From assembly GCA_026987195.1 (NCBI GenBank), contig JALSNC010000126.1:1-64000 (forward strand): a DNA stretch of 64,000 bases, given 5' to 3'. This document shows positions 26,395 to 34,304 of the stretch, piece after piece. Made by a program: the position numbers and the translations under genes. Positions within the stretch are counted from its first letter, which is position 1, and every line of letters begins with the position of its first letter. Under the pieces are notes generated by a model. That model did not search any database and was not told where the DNA came from. It saw only the letters and a program-made list of their open reading frames with translations. Source of the DNA: Desulfobulbaceae bacterium (GTDB lineage: Bacteria; Desulfobacterota; Desulfobulbia; Desulfobulbales; Desulfobulbaceae).

Positions 26395-28169
26395 TTGCCG
26401 GCATGCAGTTTTCGGTTTTTCTCCTCCACCTGTCTGGCCATGGAGCGACTGAAGTCCTCAAGGGCGGCCGAGATGTCACGGTCCGAGATACCCAGGATCC
26501 GCGCGGCCAGGACAGCGGCATTCCTGGCCCCGGGTTTGCCGATTCCCATGGTTGCCACCGGTATGCCCGGGGGCATCTGCACCGTGGAAAGCAGCGCGTC
26601 CAGGCCATTGAGCGGTGAGGCGTCGATGGGCACGCCGATGACCGGCAGGCTGGTGTGGGCAGCCAGTACGCCGGCGAGATGGGCCGCCATGCCGGCACCG
26701 GCAATGATGATCTTCAGGCCCCGGTCAGCGGCGGAGGCGGCATATTCCGCGGCAAGGGCCGGGGTACGGTGTGCCGAGGCGATGGTGATGTCGTGGCGGA
26801 TACCCATCGAGGCAAGAAAATCCGCAGCCGCCTGCATGACCGGCAGGTCCGAGTCGCTGCCCATGACGATACCCACCAGGGGGCCGTCCTTCCGCTGCAG
26901 CCGCTGCAGCGCCCGATGACCGATATCACGGCGGAAATAGACACCGGACCACCTGATCTTGTCCACGGCCTCGTAGGCCCGGTCAATGGCGGCGGCAATA
27001 TTCGCTCCCATGGCGGTCACCCCCAGGACCCGGCCGCCGGCGGTGACGATACGCCTGTTTTTGAGTGCGGTACCGGCATGGAAGACCATCACGTCCTTCA
27101 TCCGTGCCACCGTGACCAGCCCGGTGATGGGCTTGCCGGTGACATATCTGCCCGGATACCCCTGGGAGGCCATGACCACGCAGACCGAGGGTCTGGGATC
27201 GATCTCCAGTTCGATCTCGTCGAGCCGGCCGTCAATGGTGGCCTCCAGGATCTCGACCAGGTCGGATTTGAGGCGCATGAGCAGGGGCTGGCACTCGGGG
27301 TCGCCGAAGCGACAGTTGAACTCGAGCACACTGATCCGGTCGCCGTCGATCATCATGCCCGCATAGAGCATACCCTTGTAGGGTCGGCCTTCGGCGGCCA
27401 TGCCGCGGATGGTGGGCAGCATGACCTCGTTCATCACCCGCATGGCCATATGCCCGGTCATGACCGGTGCCGGCGAATAGGCCCCCATGCCGCCGGTATT
27501 GGGACCGCGGTCTCCCTCGAAGACAGCCTTGTGGTCCTGTGAAGACGGCAGCGGCAGCACCGTGGTGCCGTCGGTAAAGGCGATAAAGGAGGCCTCTTCA
27601 CCGGTGAGAAATTCCTCCACCACCACCTGGTTGCCTGCAGAGCCAAAGGCCTTGTCCTTCATGATCATGTCCACCGCCTTGCGGGCCTCGGCCGTGGTCC
27701 GGGCGACAATCACGCCCTTGCCGGCAGCCAGGCCGTCCGCCTTGACCACACAGGGCGCGCCGATCTTGTCAATGTATTTCTTGGCCGCGCCCCGTTTGCT
27801 GAAGACCCTGTACTTTGCCGTGGGGATATCATATTTTTTGAGAAAATCCTTGGTGAAGACCTTGCTGCCCTCCAGCTCGGCCGCCCGGGCACCGGGCCCG
27901 AAGATCCGCAGACCGGCCTCCTCGAACCGGTCGACGATCCCCGCGGTCAGCGGATCCTCTGGCCCGACCACGGTCAGGTCGATATTTTCTTTTGCGGCAA
28001 AATCGAGCAGGCCGTCGATGTCACTGGCGCTGATATCGACGCAGGTCGCGAGCTTGCGAATTCCGGCATTTCCCGGGGCGCAGTAGATTCTGTCCACCCT
28101 GGCGCTCTGGTGTATCTTCCAGACCAGTGCATGTTCACGGCCACCCGAGCCGACAACGAGTATCTTCAT
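26391..28169 (-). CDS. PurD-PurE fusion (GAR synthetase + N5-CAIR mutase)
   Basis: 592 residues in one uninterrupted frame. Residues 1 to ~422 are phosphoribosylamine-glycine ligase (PurD): N-terminal V-G-S-G-G-R-E-H, ATP-grasp A-D-G-L-A-A-G-K-G-V, and E-F-N-C-R-F-G-D-P-E-C-Q for metal and ATP. Residues ~427-592 are class I PurE: G-S-D-S-D-L-P, A-S-A-H-R-T-P, and A-G-M-A-A-H-L-A-G-V. They are steps 2 and 6 of purine synthesis, which are not consecutive. ATG 28169 has GGAGG 6 bp upstream. The join is a linker of only a few residues (R-K-D-G-P). The TsaC-like gene follows with a 4-bp overlap. Confidence 0.95.
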   Translation of the reverse strand: MKILVVGSGGREHALVWKIHQSARVDRIYCAPGNAGIRKLATCVDISASDIDGLLDFAAKENIDLTVVGPEDPLTAGIVDRFEEAGLRIFGPGARAAELEGSKVFTKDFLKKYDIPTAKYRVFSKRGAAKKYIDKIGAPCVVKADGLAAGKGVIVARTTAEARKAVDMIMKDKAFGSAGNQVVVEEFLTGEEASFIAFTDGTTVLPLPSSQDHKAVFEGDRGPNTGGMGAYSPAPVMTGHMAMRVMNEVMLPTIRGMAAEGRPYKGMLYAGMMIDGDRISVLEFNCRFGDPECQPLLMRLKSDLVEILEATIDGRLDEIELEIDPRPSVCVVMASQGYPGRYVTGKPITGLVTVARMKDVMVFHAGTALKNRRIVTAGGRVLGVTAMGANIAAAIDRAYEAVDKIRWSGVYFRRDIGHRALQRLQRKDGPLVGIVMGSDSDLPVMQAAADFLASMGIRHDITIASAHRTPALAAEYAASAADRGLKIIIAGAGMAAHLAGVLAAHTSLPVIGVPIDASPLNGLDALLSTVQMPPGIPVATMGIGKPGARNAAVLAARILGISDRDISAALEDFSRSMARQVEEKNRKLHAGK

Positions 28170-28338
28170 CCCTTCCTCCATGATGATTCGATTGGGGCAA
28201 GCTTCTGTCTTCCAATACATTCACTCTAGCAAAAAGATCCCGCCTCCTCAACATCCAATACCACCGGGGCCCGATACCTCCGGGTGGTAGCGCCCCCTGC
28301 CCCCCCTTCCGCCACTGCCGCCCGCCGGCCCATTTTCC

Positions 28339-28387
28339 TTGACACCCGCAAGGGGCCTCTGGTAAGCTGCAGAATGAGCATTCATTC
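28339..28387 (+). promoter_or_regulatory. Promoter and palindromic operator upstream of TetR gene
   Basis: A -35 TTGACA (28339-28344) precedes a weak -10 TAAGCT (28363-28368). A perfect palindrome GAATGA-GCAT-TCATTC (28372-28387) immediately follows. TetR regulators of the FadR/PsrA type bind palindromes of this TGAATG...CATTCA form, so it is a likely autoregulatory site. Confidence 0.6.
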
Positions 28388-28426
28388 ACTTTCCGTATAA
28401 CTCCTATTCCTCCGGACCATTTCCCG

Positions 28427-29017
28427 ATGAAATCAGCAGATAAGCACGCCAAGATCATACGTGCTGCCACCAAGGTCTTTGCCAAAAAAGGCTTTTTCAA
28501 TGCCAGGATCTCTGACATTGCCAAGGAGGCAAAGGTCGCTGACGGTACCATCTATCTCTATTTCAACAACAAGTTCGACATTCTGATCTCCGTTTTCGAG
28601 CAGGAGATCGGCAAGCTGATCGACCAGGTGCGGGTGCTGCTGGACAAGGAGGACGATCCACGGAAGATGCTGGAGATCTTCATCACCAAACATCTCACGG
28701 AAATGAAGAAGAACAGGAACCTGGCAGAGGTCATACAGATAGAGCTGCGCCAGACCAACAAGCTGATCCGTGACTACCGCAACAACCGGTTTGCCGAATA
28801 TGTGAATATCGTCTCGACCATCATCAAGAAAGGGCAGGAAGAAAAGATCTTCCGCCAGGATATCCTGCCCGGCATCGCCAAGCGGGCGATCTTCGGTGCC
28901 CTGGACGAGATCTCCCGGATCTGGAACCTGAACCTGGACACCAACTATACGGTGGAGGAGACAGCCCGCCAGGTGGCTGACATCTTTCAGAAAGGCATCC
29001 TTGCCAACAAGGATTGA
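28427..29017 (+). CDS. TetR/AcrR-family repressor (FadR-like)
   Basis: 196 residues. The N-terminal helix-turn-helix (residues 5-52) shows I-I-R-A-A-T-K-V-F-A-K-K-G-F-F-N-A-R-I-S-D-I-A-K-E-A-x-V-A-D-G-T-I-Y-L-Y-F. The C-terminal helical ligand domain resembles regulators of fatty-acid metabolism. No target gene is adjacent: upstream is the divergent purD-purE, downstream the convergent greA. Autoregulation through the GAATGA-N4-TCATTC palindrome 40 bp upstream is likely. The ligand (acyl-CoA by analogy) is inference. Confidence 0.92.
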   Translation: MKSADKHAKIIRAATKVFAKKGFFNARISDIAKEAKVADGTIYLYFNNKFDILISVFEQEIGKLIDQVRVLLDKEDDPRKMLEIFITKHLTEMKKNRNLAEVIQIELRQTNKLIRDYRNNRFAEYVNIVSTIIKKGQEEKIFRQDILPGIAKRAIFGALDEISRIWNLNLDTNYTVEETARQVADIFQKGILANKD

Positions 29018-29175
29018 GCCCCGTCCATCTCCCCCCCCTCTCCTTCCATGACAGCCGGAATCCTCTGCCCGGCAGCGACAGTCTTCGCACCAGTTCGCCA
29101 CTTTCGGCAACAGCTTTTGACCACCGCTGCTTTTTGAAAACATTCAGCATGATCGGCAAAGAACAGGACTCCTGC

Positions 29176-29661
29176 TCAGTCCGATTCCGCTGCCCGGATA
29201 TCGATCACCTCGAACTCCCTGACACCGCCCGGTGTCTTGGCGACAACCTCGTCTCCGACCTCCTTGCCGAGCATGGAACGACCAAGGGGTGAGGCAACGG
29301 AGATAATGCCGTTCTTGACATCCGATTCTTCGGGACCAAGAAGCTGATAGGTGATCTCCTCCTCGGTTTCCAGGTCCAGCAGGGTGACCACGGTACCGAA
29401 GACCACCCGGTCGGTGCTGACGCTGGAACAGTCAATGACCTCGGCCCTGCCGAGTTTGTCCTTCAGCTCCATGATCCTGCCCTCGATCATGGACTGCCGC
29501 TCCTTGGCCGCGTGGTATTCGGCATTTTCGCTGAGATCACCATGGGCCCGGGCCACCTCGATGGCCTTCACCACCTTGTGCCGTTCCACCCGTTCCAGGT
29601 GATCGAGTTCCTCGCGCATCCGTTTGTTTCCCTGTCTGGACATCGGGATTCGCTCCACCAT
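29176..29661 (-). CDS. greA: Transcription elongation factor GreA
   Basis: 161 residues from ATG 29661 (SD AAGGA, preceded by GGAGGAG). It rescues backtracked RNA polymerase by stimulating transcript cleavage. The N-terminal coiled coil carries the tip acids in G-D-L-S-E-N-A-E-Y, and the C-terminal FKBP-like domain contains S-P-L-G-R and L-L-G-K-type residues. Length is normal (E. coli 158). The R4 repeat copy 3 lies directly upstream. Convergent with the TetR gene. Confidence 0.96.
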   Translation of the reverse strand: MVERIPMSRQGNKRMREELDHLERVERHKVVKAIEVARAHGDLSENAEYHAAKERQSMIEGRIMELKDKLGRAEVIDCSSVSTDRVVFGTVVTLLDLETEEEITYQLLGPEESDVKNGIISVASPLGRSMLGKEVGDEVVAKTPGGVREFEVIDIRAAESD

Positions 29662-29696
29662 ATCCTTCTCCTCCAAAATAGTACTACTCGTCAGTT

Positions 29697-29885
29697 GTGA
29701 TGGCATCGCAAAAGTCCGATCTGCCGCGTTGTAGCGGGTACGGCCAATGCCCGACGTACTCCATGTACGCCTCCGCCTGGACGACACCGCTACGCCCCGG
29801 AATCTCGCACCGTTCGCTTCCCTGTATATCGAACGTTTATGCTGAGCCACATTCAGAGTGTGATGGACTTGTTACGAGTCCATCA
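29697..29885 (-). repeat. R4 repeat, copy 3
   Basis: In the minus orientation it aligns with R4 copies 1 and 2 and keeps both inverted ends (TGATGG... at the outside). It ends 35 bp before the greA start, the same orientation and nearly the same distance as the other two copies from their genes. Confidence 0.75.
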
Positions 29886-29930
29886 GTTGTGAATGTGACT
29901 GGGGCCGAAAACAGCCTCCTGGTGTACAAC

Positions 29931-30142
29931 CTCACGGGATGGCTCACCATCGGTCTGTCCGACCACAATGGTGTAAGCGCTCTCGGGGTCGCAGATTCGG
30001 AGTCTGCGCTTACCTGTGCAGGCGTGTCTGACCGCAGGTAAGCGACCGCAGGGAGACTCCGACAGCCGCCTACCCATGCGGGCAGGCACGACCGTGCAAA
30101 GAGGTAAGCGAAGGCTCCGTGCGGCTCCTGCAGGGCTTACCT
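29931..30142 (+). repeat. R3 repeat, second full copy
   Basis: Has the CTCACGGGATGGCTCACCAT leader, a left end GTAAGCGCTCTCGGGGTCGC and a right end TGCGGCTCCTGCAGGGCTTA. Similar along its length to 23759-23970. With R4 copy 3 it fills the 503-bp gap between greA and the TPR gene (29662-30164). Confidence 0.75.
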
Positions 30143-30164
30143 CCTGGTCGTTCCGCTCAGGCGG

Positions 30165-31484
30165 TCACCGGCCGCCGGCCGGTCCGGCCGCAGACCCGGA
30201 GGTTTTTCTCTCATGCGCTCTTGCCTGCCTGCGCTCGAGCCGATCGAGTTCAGCGGTCACCTCCCGGTCGCCGGGCTGCTGCCGGTGGATGATCCGCAGG
30301 ACCTCCACCAGTTCCCGCCATCTGCCTCGCCGGCGCAGGAGATCGGCCATGGCCCGGTAGACACCGGTGCGGTCGGTGGTGACCCTGACCAGATCCTGCC
30401 ACAGCATCTGGGTGCCGGCGTTCTCCACCAGGGCAAGGAGGCTCTCGGCCAGCACCCTTCTTGCCTCCTGTCGCTGCTCCTGTACCTGCGGGTCATCGGG
30501 ATGCAGGGCCAGGTACCATGTGAAATAATCAAGGGCCCTGTCAGCCCTGCCGGTCTGGAGGTTCAACTCACCCGCCCTTTTGAGAAGGGCCGTATCTGCA
30601 GGATGGATATCGAGCAGGGCCATGACATGGGACAGCTCTTCGGTCCGGTTGTCCGTCCGGTCGAAATAGCGTGCCAGGTGCCGGTGTGCCTGGACATCCT
30701 GCGGTGCATTGACCAGGAGCAGCTGCCAGTAGGTGGCCGCCGCCTCCTGGCTGCCCTGCCGTTCACTGAGCAGGGCGAGCCTGCGCAGCACCCGGGGATC
30801 ACGCGGATGCCGGGCGAGCAGTGCCAGCAGGTATTCCTGTGCCTTGTCGAACTGCCCTGCATCGGCGGCCAGTTCAGCAGCCTTGATCCGCAGGGAGGTA
30901 TCCCCGGGGCGACGCAGGATCAGCTGTTCCAGCAGCGGCAGGACAAGAGCACCCTTCTGCTGGGCTTCCAGGGCCCTGATCAGGCCGGACAGGGCCTCCC
31001 CGGCATCGGCGGCTGCAGGCTGCTCCTCGTAGAGTCTTCCGTAGATGGAGACCGCCTGCTCCACCTGGCCCGAGGCCAGGTCAACACGGGCCCGGGCCAG
31101 GAGATAGCGCCGGTTTTTCGGATCGCTCCGCAGGAGAATATCCAGTTGTTCACCGGCCTCGGGCCATCGTTTGAGAAAAAGAAGAATGGAGGTGTACTCC
31201 CAGCGCGCCTCGTCGACATTGTTCTTGCCGGCAAGCAGCAGCCTGTAGCGGGCAAGGGCCTGCTCATACCGGCCCTGGCGGGAGAACTCCCGCGCCCGGT
31301 CCCAGGCCTGTTTCCAGCGGGGGGCCTCGGCATCCCGGTAGAGAATATCGCGGTCCGGGACCAGGGGGGCGTTGTTGCCGGAGACGGTTTCCCCGCTGTC
31401 ACCGGCATTGACGACCGGCACGGTCAGTGGGCCGGCCAGGCAGACAGCCGCCATGAGGATGGTGAGGGAGGTCCGCAGGTTCAC
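30165..31484 (-). CDS. Exported TPR-repeat protein
   Basis: 439 residues from GTG 31484 with a cleavable-type signal peptide (residues 1-27, ending V-V-N-A). The remainder is about nine tetratricopeptide-like helical pairs (for example Q-G-R-Y-E-Q-A-L-A-R-Y and A-G-Q-F-D-K-A-Q-E-Y), Arg-rich toward the C terminus. It is probably a periplasmic scaffold for protein-protein contacts. It starts 27 bp after the DegT aminotransferase stop, so the pair likely forms an operon linked to surface polysaccharide or envelope assembly. No enzymatic motif is seen. Confidence 0.85.
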   Translation of the reverse strand: MNLRTSLTILMAAVCLAGPLTVPVVNAGDSGETVSGNNAPLVPDRDILYRDAEAPRWKQAWDRAREFSRQGRYEQALARYRLLLAGKNNVDEARWEYTSILLFLKRWPEAGEQLDILLRSDPKNRRYLLARARVDLASGQVEQAVSIYGRLYEEQPAAADAGEALSGLIRALEAQQKGALVLPLLEQLILRRPGDTSLRIKAAELAADAGQFDKAQEYLLALLARHPRDPRVLRRLALLSERQGSQEAAATYWQLLLVNAPQDVQAHRHLARYFDRTDNRTEELSHVMALLDIHPADTALLKRAGELNLQTGRADRALDYFTWYLALHPDDPQVQEQRQEARRVLAESLLALVENAGTQMLWQDLVRVTTDRTGVYRAMADLLRRRGRWRELVEVLRIIHRQQPGDREVTAELDRLERRQARAHERKTSGSAAGPAGGR

Positions 31485-31511
31485 GACTGGCAGGAGACGA
31501 GTGAGAGGCGA

Positions 31512-32690
31512 TCAGAAAAATTCGGATATCTTGTCGACAACATAGGCGATCTGTTCCTGTTGCAGCTCCGGGAAGATCGGCAGGGCCAGGGACTCCCGTG
31601 CAGCCTGTTCCGCCACTGGAAAGGACTGGGATCCATAGCCGAGCGGGTCGAGACAGGCCTGCTGATGGAGGCACAGGGGATAGTAGATCTCGCAGCCGAT
31701 GGAGTTGTCCTGGAGAAAACGTCGCAGGGCGTCTCTTCTGGGAACGCGAATGACAAACTGGTTGTAGATATGATAGTTGGCACTGTCCGCACCCTTCACG
31801 TTCCCATGGGCCTCGGCGGGCAGTACCACCGGGTTGTCCGCCAGCCCGGCCCGGGTGAAGAGCTCCCGGTACAGACGGGCATTGCGCCGCCGGGCCCGGT
31901 GCCATTCTTCCAGATGGGGCAGCTTGATGGACAGCACCACGGCCTGAATGGGATCAAGACGGAAGTTGCCGCCGATTCGGGCATGATAGTACTTGGGCTC
32001 CGCACCATGGTTCCGGCAGGAGCGGAGAACCCTGTCCAGGTCCGCATCACTGGTGACGACCATGCCGCCGTCGCCGATGCCGCCGAGGTTCTTGCTCGGG
32101 AAAAAGGAAAAACAGCCGAGGGCTCCCATGGCACCGGCCCTCTTCCAGGTGACCGCATTGTTTTCCACCAGGGGGAACTGGGCGCCAATGGCCTGGGCCG
32201 CGTCTTCGATGACCGGTATCTTGTACCGGTCGGCCAGCTGCAGCAGGCGCCCCATGTCAGCACACTGGCCGAACAGGTGCACGGGCAGCATGGCCTTGAT
32301 CCGCTGTTCGCCCGCCCTGTCCGCCTCCAGTATCCTTTCCACCTCACCGGGATCGATATTCATGGTCCCCGGTTCGATGTCGGCGAACACGGGCCTGGCC
32401 CCCACCCGCAGGATGGAGCCCATGGTGGCGAAGAAGGTGTAGGGGGTGGTAAGGACCAGATCGCCGGGTCCGATGCCAAGGGCCATCAGGCTGACCAGAA
32501 GGGCGTCGGTGCCGCTGGAGACCCCGACACCGAAGCGGGTCCCACAGTAGGCGGCCACCTCTTCTTCAAATCCGCTCACCTCGGAGCCGAGGATATAGCG
32601 GGTGGAATCAATCACCGATGTGACCGCGTCCAGGATCTGGTCGCGGAAAAGTGTCATCTGCGGATGCAGATCCAGCAATGGTACATTCAT
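31512..32690 (-). CDS. DegT/DnrJ/EryC1/StrS-family aminotransferase
   Basis: 392 residues. A PLP-dependent sugar aminotransferase fold: the N terminus V-P-L-L-D-L-x-P-Q, the cofactor-contact region S-S-G-T-D-A-L and V-I-E-D-A-A-Q-A-I-G-A, and the Schiff-base Lys in F-F-P-S-K-N-L-G-G-I-G-D-G-G. These enzymes aminate keto-sugars for lipopolysaccharide O-antigen or similar glycans; the exact nucleotide sugar cannot be read. Here it is separate from any glycosyltransferase cluster. It precedes the exported TPR gene. Confidence 0.92.
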   Translation of the reverse strand: MNVPLLDLHPQMTLFRDQILDAVTSVIDSTRYILGSEVSGFEEEVAAYCGTRFGVGVSSGTDALLVSLMALGIGPGDLVLTTPYTFFATMGSILRVGARPVFADIEPGTMNIDPGEVERILEADRAGEQRIKAMLPVHLFGQCADMGRLLQLADRYKIPVIEDAAQAIGAQFPLVENNAVTWKRAGAMGALGCFSFFPSKNLGGIGDGGMVVTSDADLDRVLRSCRNHGAEPKYYHARIGGNFRLDPIQAVVLSIKLPHLEEWHRARRRNARLYRELFTRAGLADNPVVLPAEAHGNVKGADSANYHIYNQFVIRVPRRDALRRFLQDNSIGCEIYYPLCLHQQACLDPLGYGSQSFPVAEQAARESLALPIFPELQQEQIAYVVDKISEFF

Positions 32691-32776
32691 CTATGTTCAG
32701 TGCTCACATACAGCCGGTTCGGCCGGGATAGCAGTGTACTGCTACCGGCAACCAGCTTGAAATACAAATATTTTTC

Positions 32777-32883
32777 ATGAAGGTCCAGCAGTGCCTCGGC
32801 TGTGCATGAGCACGCCTGGCCGGCAGGCTGACGAACGCGTGCAGGTAAGCGTAGACTCCGGGTGGCGTGCTGCTGAACTTTTA
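32777..32883 (+). repeat. R1 foldback repeat
   Basis: The left arm ATGAAGGTCCAGCAG and right arm CTGCTGAACTTTTA are the inverted ends. The inside contains TGCCTCGGCTGTGCATGAGC and GCGTGCAGGTAAGCGTAGAC, shared with other copies. Between rpoH and the DegT aminotransferase. Confidence 0.7.
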
Positions 32884-32907
32884 GCGGGCCGCAGGCTTCT
32901 GTCTCGG

Positions 32908-33906
32908 TCACTTCTTGCCCGATGCTTCCGGACCACCGGCCAGGACCACCGTGTCACCGTCAAAGAAGTCACGGACATCCGGCATCTCTTTTTCAAAATG
33001 TTTTTTCAGCTTTTTCAGCAGGTTTGCCTCTATCTGCCGGACCCGTTCCCTGGAGATGCCGAACTCGTCGGCAATGGTCTGCAAGGTTCGGGGCTCATCA
33101 CTGAGGAGCCGGGTCTCAAGTATGCGCCGTTCCTTGTCGTTGAGGCTGTTCTTCAGTCCCTCCAGGATGTCGGTCAGCCGCTCCCTGATCTCCTGGCTGG
33201 CCACCATCTCCTCGACCCCGGGACCGGTATCGGGTAGAAAACTCTTCTGCTCGTCATCGGAATCGTTGCGCACGGTCGACTCCAGGGAGACGTCCCAGTT
33301 GTCCATGCGCTGGCCCATCTCGATGACCTCGCTCTCCTTGACATTCAACCGCTGGGCAAGCAGCTTGACCTCGGGTTTGAACCCCTGGGCCTCGAGCAGC
33401 TTTTTCTCCTTGTTGAGGCTGAAGAAGAGCTTGCGCTGGGCCTGGGTGGTGCCGATCTTGACCAGTCGCCAGTTATCCATGATGAATTTCAGGATATAGG
33501 CGCGAATCCAGTAGGCGGCATAGTAGGAGAACTTGACCCCCCGGTAGGGATCGAACTTCTTGGTCGCCTGCACCAGGCCAACGTTTCCCTCCTGGATCAG
33601 ATCCATGAAGTTCTGCATCCAGTACTTCTGGAAATCCATGGCCACCTTGACCACCAGGCGGAGATTGGACGATACCAGACGGTAGGCTGCCTCGGGATCA
33701 CCGGTCTCGCGATAGCGGGCAGCGAGTTCGTCGGTCTCCTCCCGGGAAAGCAGCTCGTACTGGCTGATCTCCTGCAGGTACCGGTGCAGGGCGGGATTGC
33801 TGATCGCGGGAAGGTTCTCGTCGTCCGGCATCACCACCAGAGGGTGGTGCTGATGCGGGATCGGTGCGGTCTTCTTCTGTTCCTTCTCTTTGGTCTTCTG
33901 TGGCAT
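32908..33906 (-). CDS. rpoH: RNA polymerase sigma factor RpoH (sigma-32 type)
   Basis: 332 residues, somewhat longer than E. coli RpoH (284). Region 2 shows N-L-R-L-V-V-K-V-A, D-L-I-Q-E-G-N-V-G-L and the -10 contact stretch ending Y-A-A-Y-W-I-R-A-Y-I. The RpoH-specific box is visible as Q-R-K-L-F-F-S-L-N-K. Region 4 has the helix-turn-helix I-A-D-E-F-G-I-S-R-E-R-V-R-Q-I-E. It directs heat-shock transcription. The N-terminal ~30 residues are a Lys/Gln/His-rich extension. An R1 element occupies its 5' region 31 bp upstream. Confidence 0.93.
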   Translation of the reverse strand: MPQKTKEKEQKKTAPIPHQHHPLVVMPDDENLPAISNPALHRYLQEISQYELLSREETDELAARYRETGDPEAAYRLVSSNLRLVVKVAMDFQKYWMQNFMDLIQEGNVGLVQATKKFDPYRGVKFSYYAAYWIRAYILKFIMDNWRLVKIGTTQAQRKLFFSLNKEKKLLEAQGFKPEVKLLAQRLNVKESEVIEMGQRMDNWDVSLESTVRNDSDDEQKSFLPDTGPGVEEMVASQEIRERLTDILEGLKNSLNDKERRILETRLLSDEPRTLQTIADEFGISRERVRQIEANLLKKLKKHFEKEMPDVRDFFDGDTVVLAGGPEASGKK

Positions 33907-33937
33907 GCAGGTCCGTGGCTCGATGCAGGAAAAACAC

Positions 33938-34062
33938 GTAAAGGTTCAGCAGCACGCCATCCGGAGTCCACGCTTACCTGGATACGCTCGCGACTGCCGG
34001 CATGGCGGGCTATAGCCGGCCGGCCGCGATCACGCACAGCTGACGTCCTGCTGAACTTTTAC
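33938..34062 (+). repeat. R1 foldback repeat, full copy
   Basis: 125 bp from GTAAAGGTTCAGCAG to CTGCTGAACTTTTAC, with inverted arms (ACGCCATCCGGAGTC inside left; ATCACGCACAGCTGACGT inside right). It fills the rpoH-upstream part of the 398-bp rpoH/lepA gap (33907-34304). The rest of that gap holds one R2 copy and AT-rich sequence before lepA with no convincing promoter. Confidence 0.75.
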
Positions 34063-34077
34063 CAGACGCACCGGTGA

Positions 34078-34111
34078 TTCAAGGTAGTTGCCGATAGCGG
34101 TGAACTGGTAC
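34078..34111 (+). repeat. R2 short repeat
   Basis: Core GTAGTTGCCGATAGCGGTGA then ACTGGTAC. It directly follows the R1 copy. Confidence 0.65.
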
Positions 34112-34304
34112 AAAAACACAACCCTGCAAGGAGAAAACTCCCATGCAGGGTGGTGGCATCGGCCATATTACCCCATGCGCTGAAAAAATTCACTTGAATA
34201 AAGGGAATAATGGCGGCAACGGTTTTATTTTCGCGTGATCTGTGCTATCTAGTGGCCGGGCAGGGCCGGCATACGACTTCTTTTGGGAATCCGACGTGGA
34301 TCAC

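Noticed and set aside
34100-34304. Promoter directly upstream of lepA
   Set aside because: Only weak hexamer matches were found (TTGAAT, TATCTA) with poor spacing; not reported as a feature.
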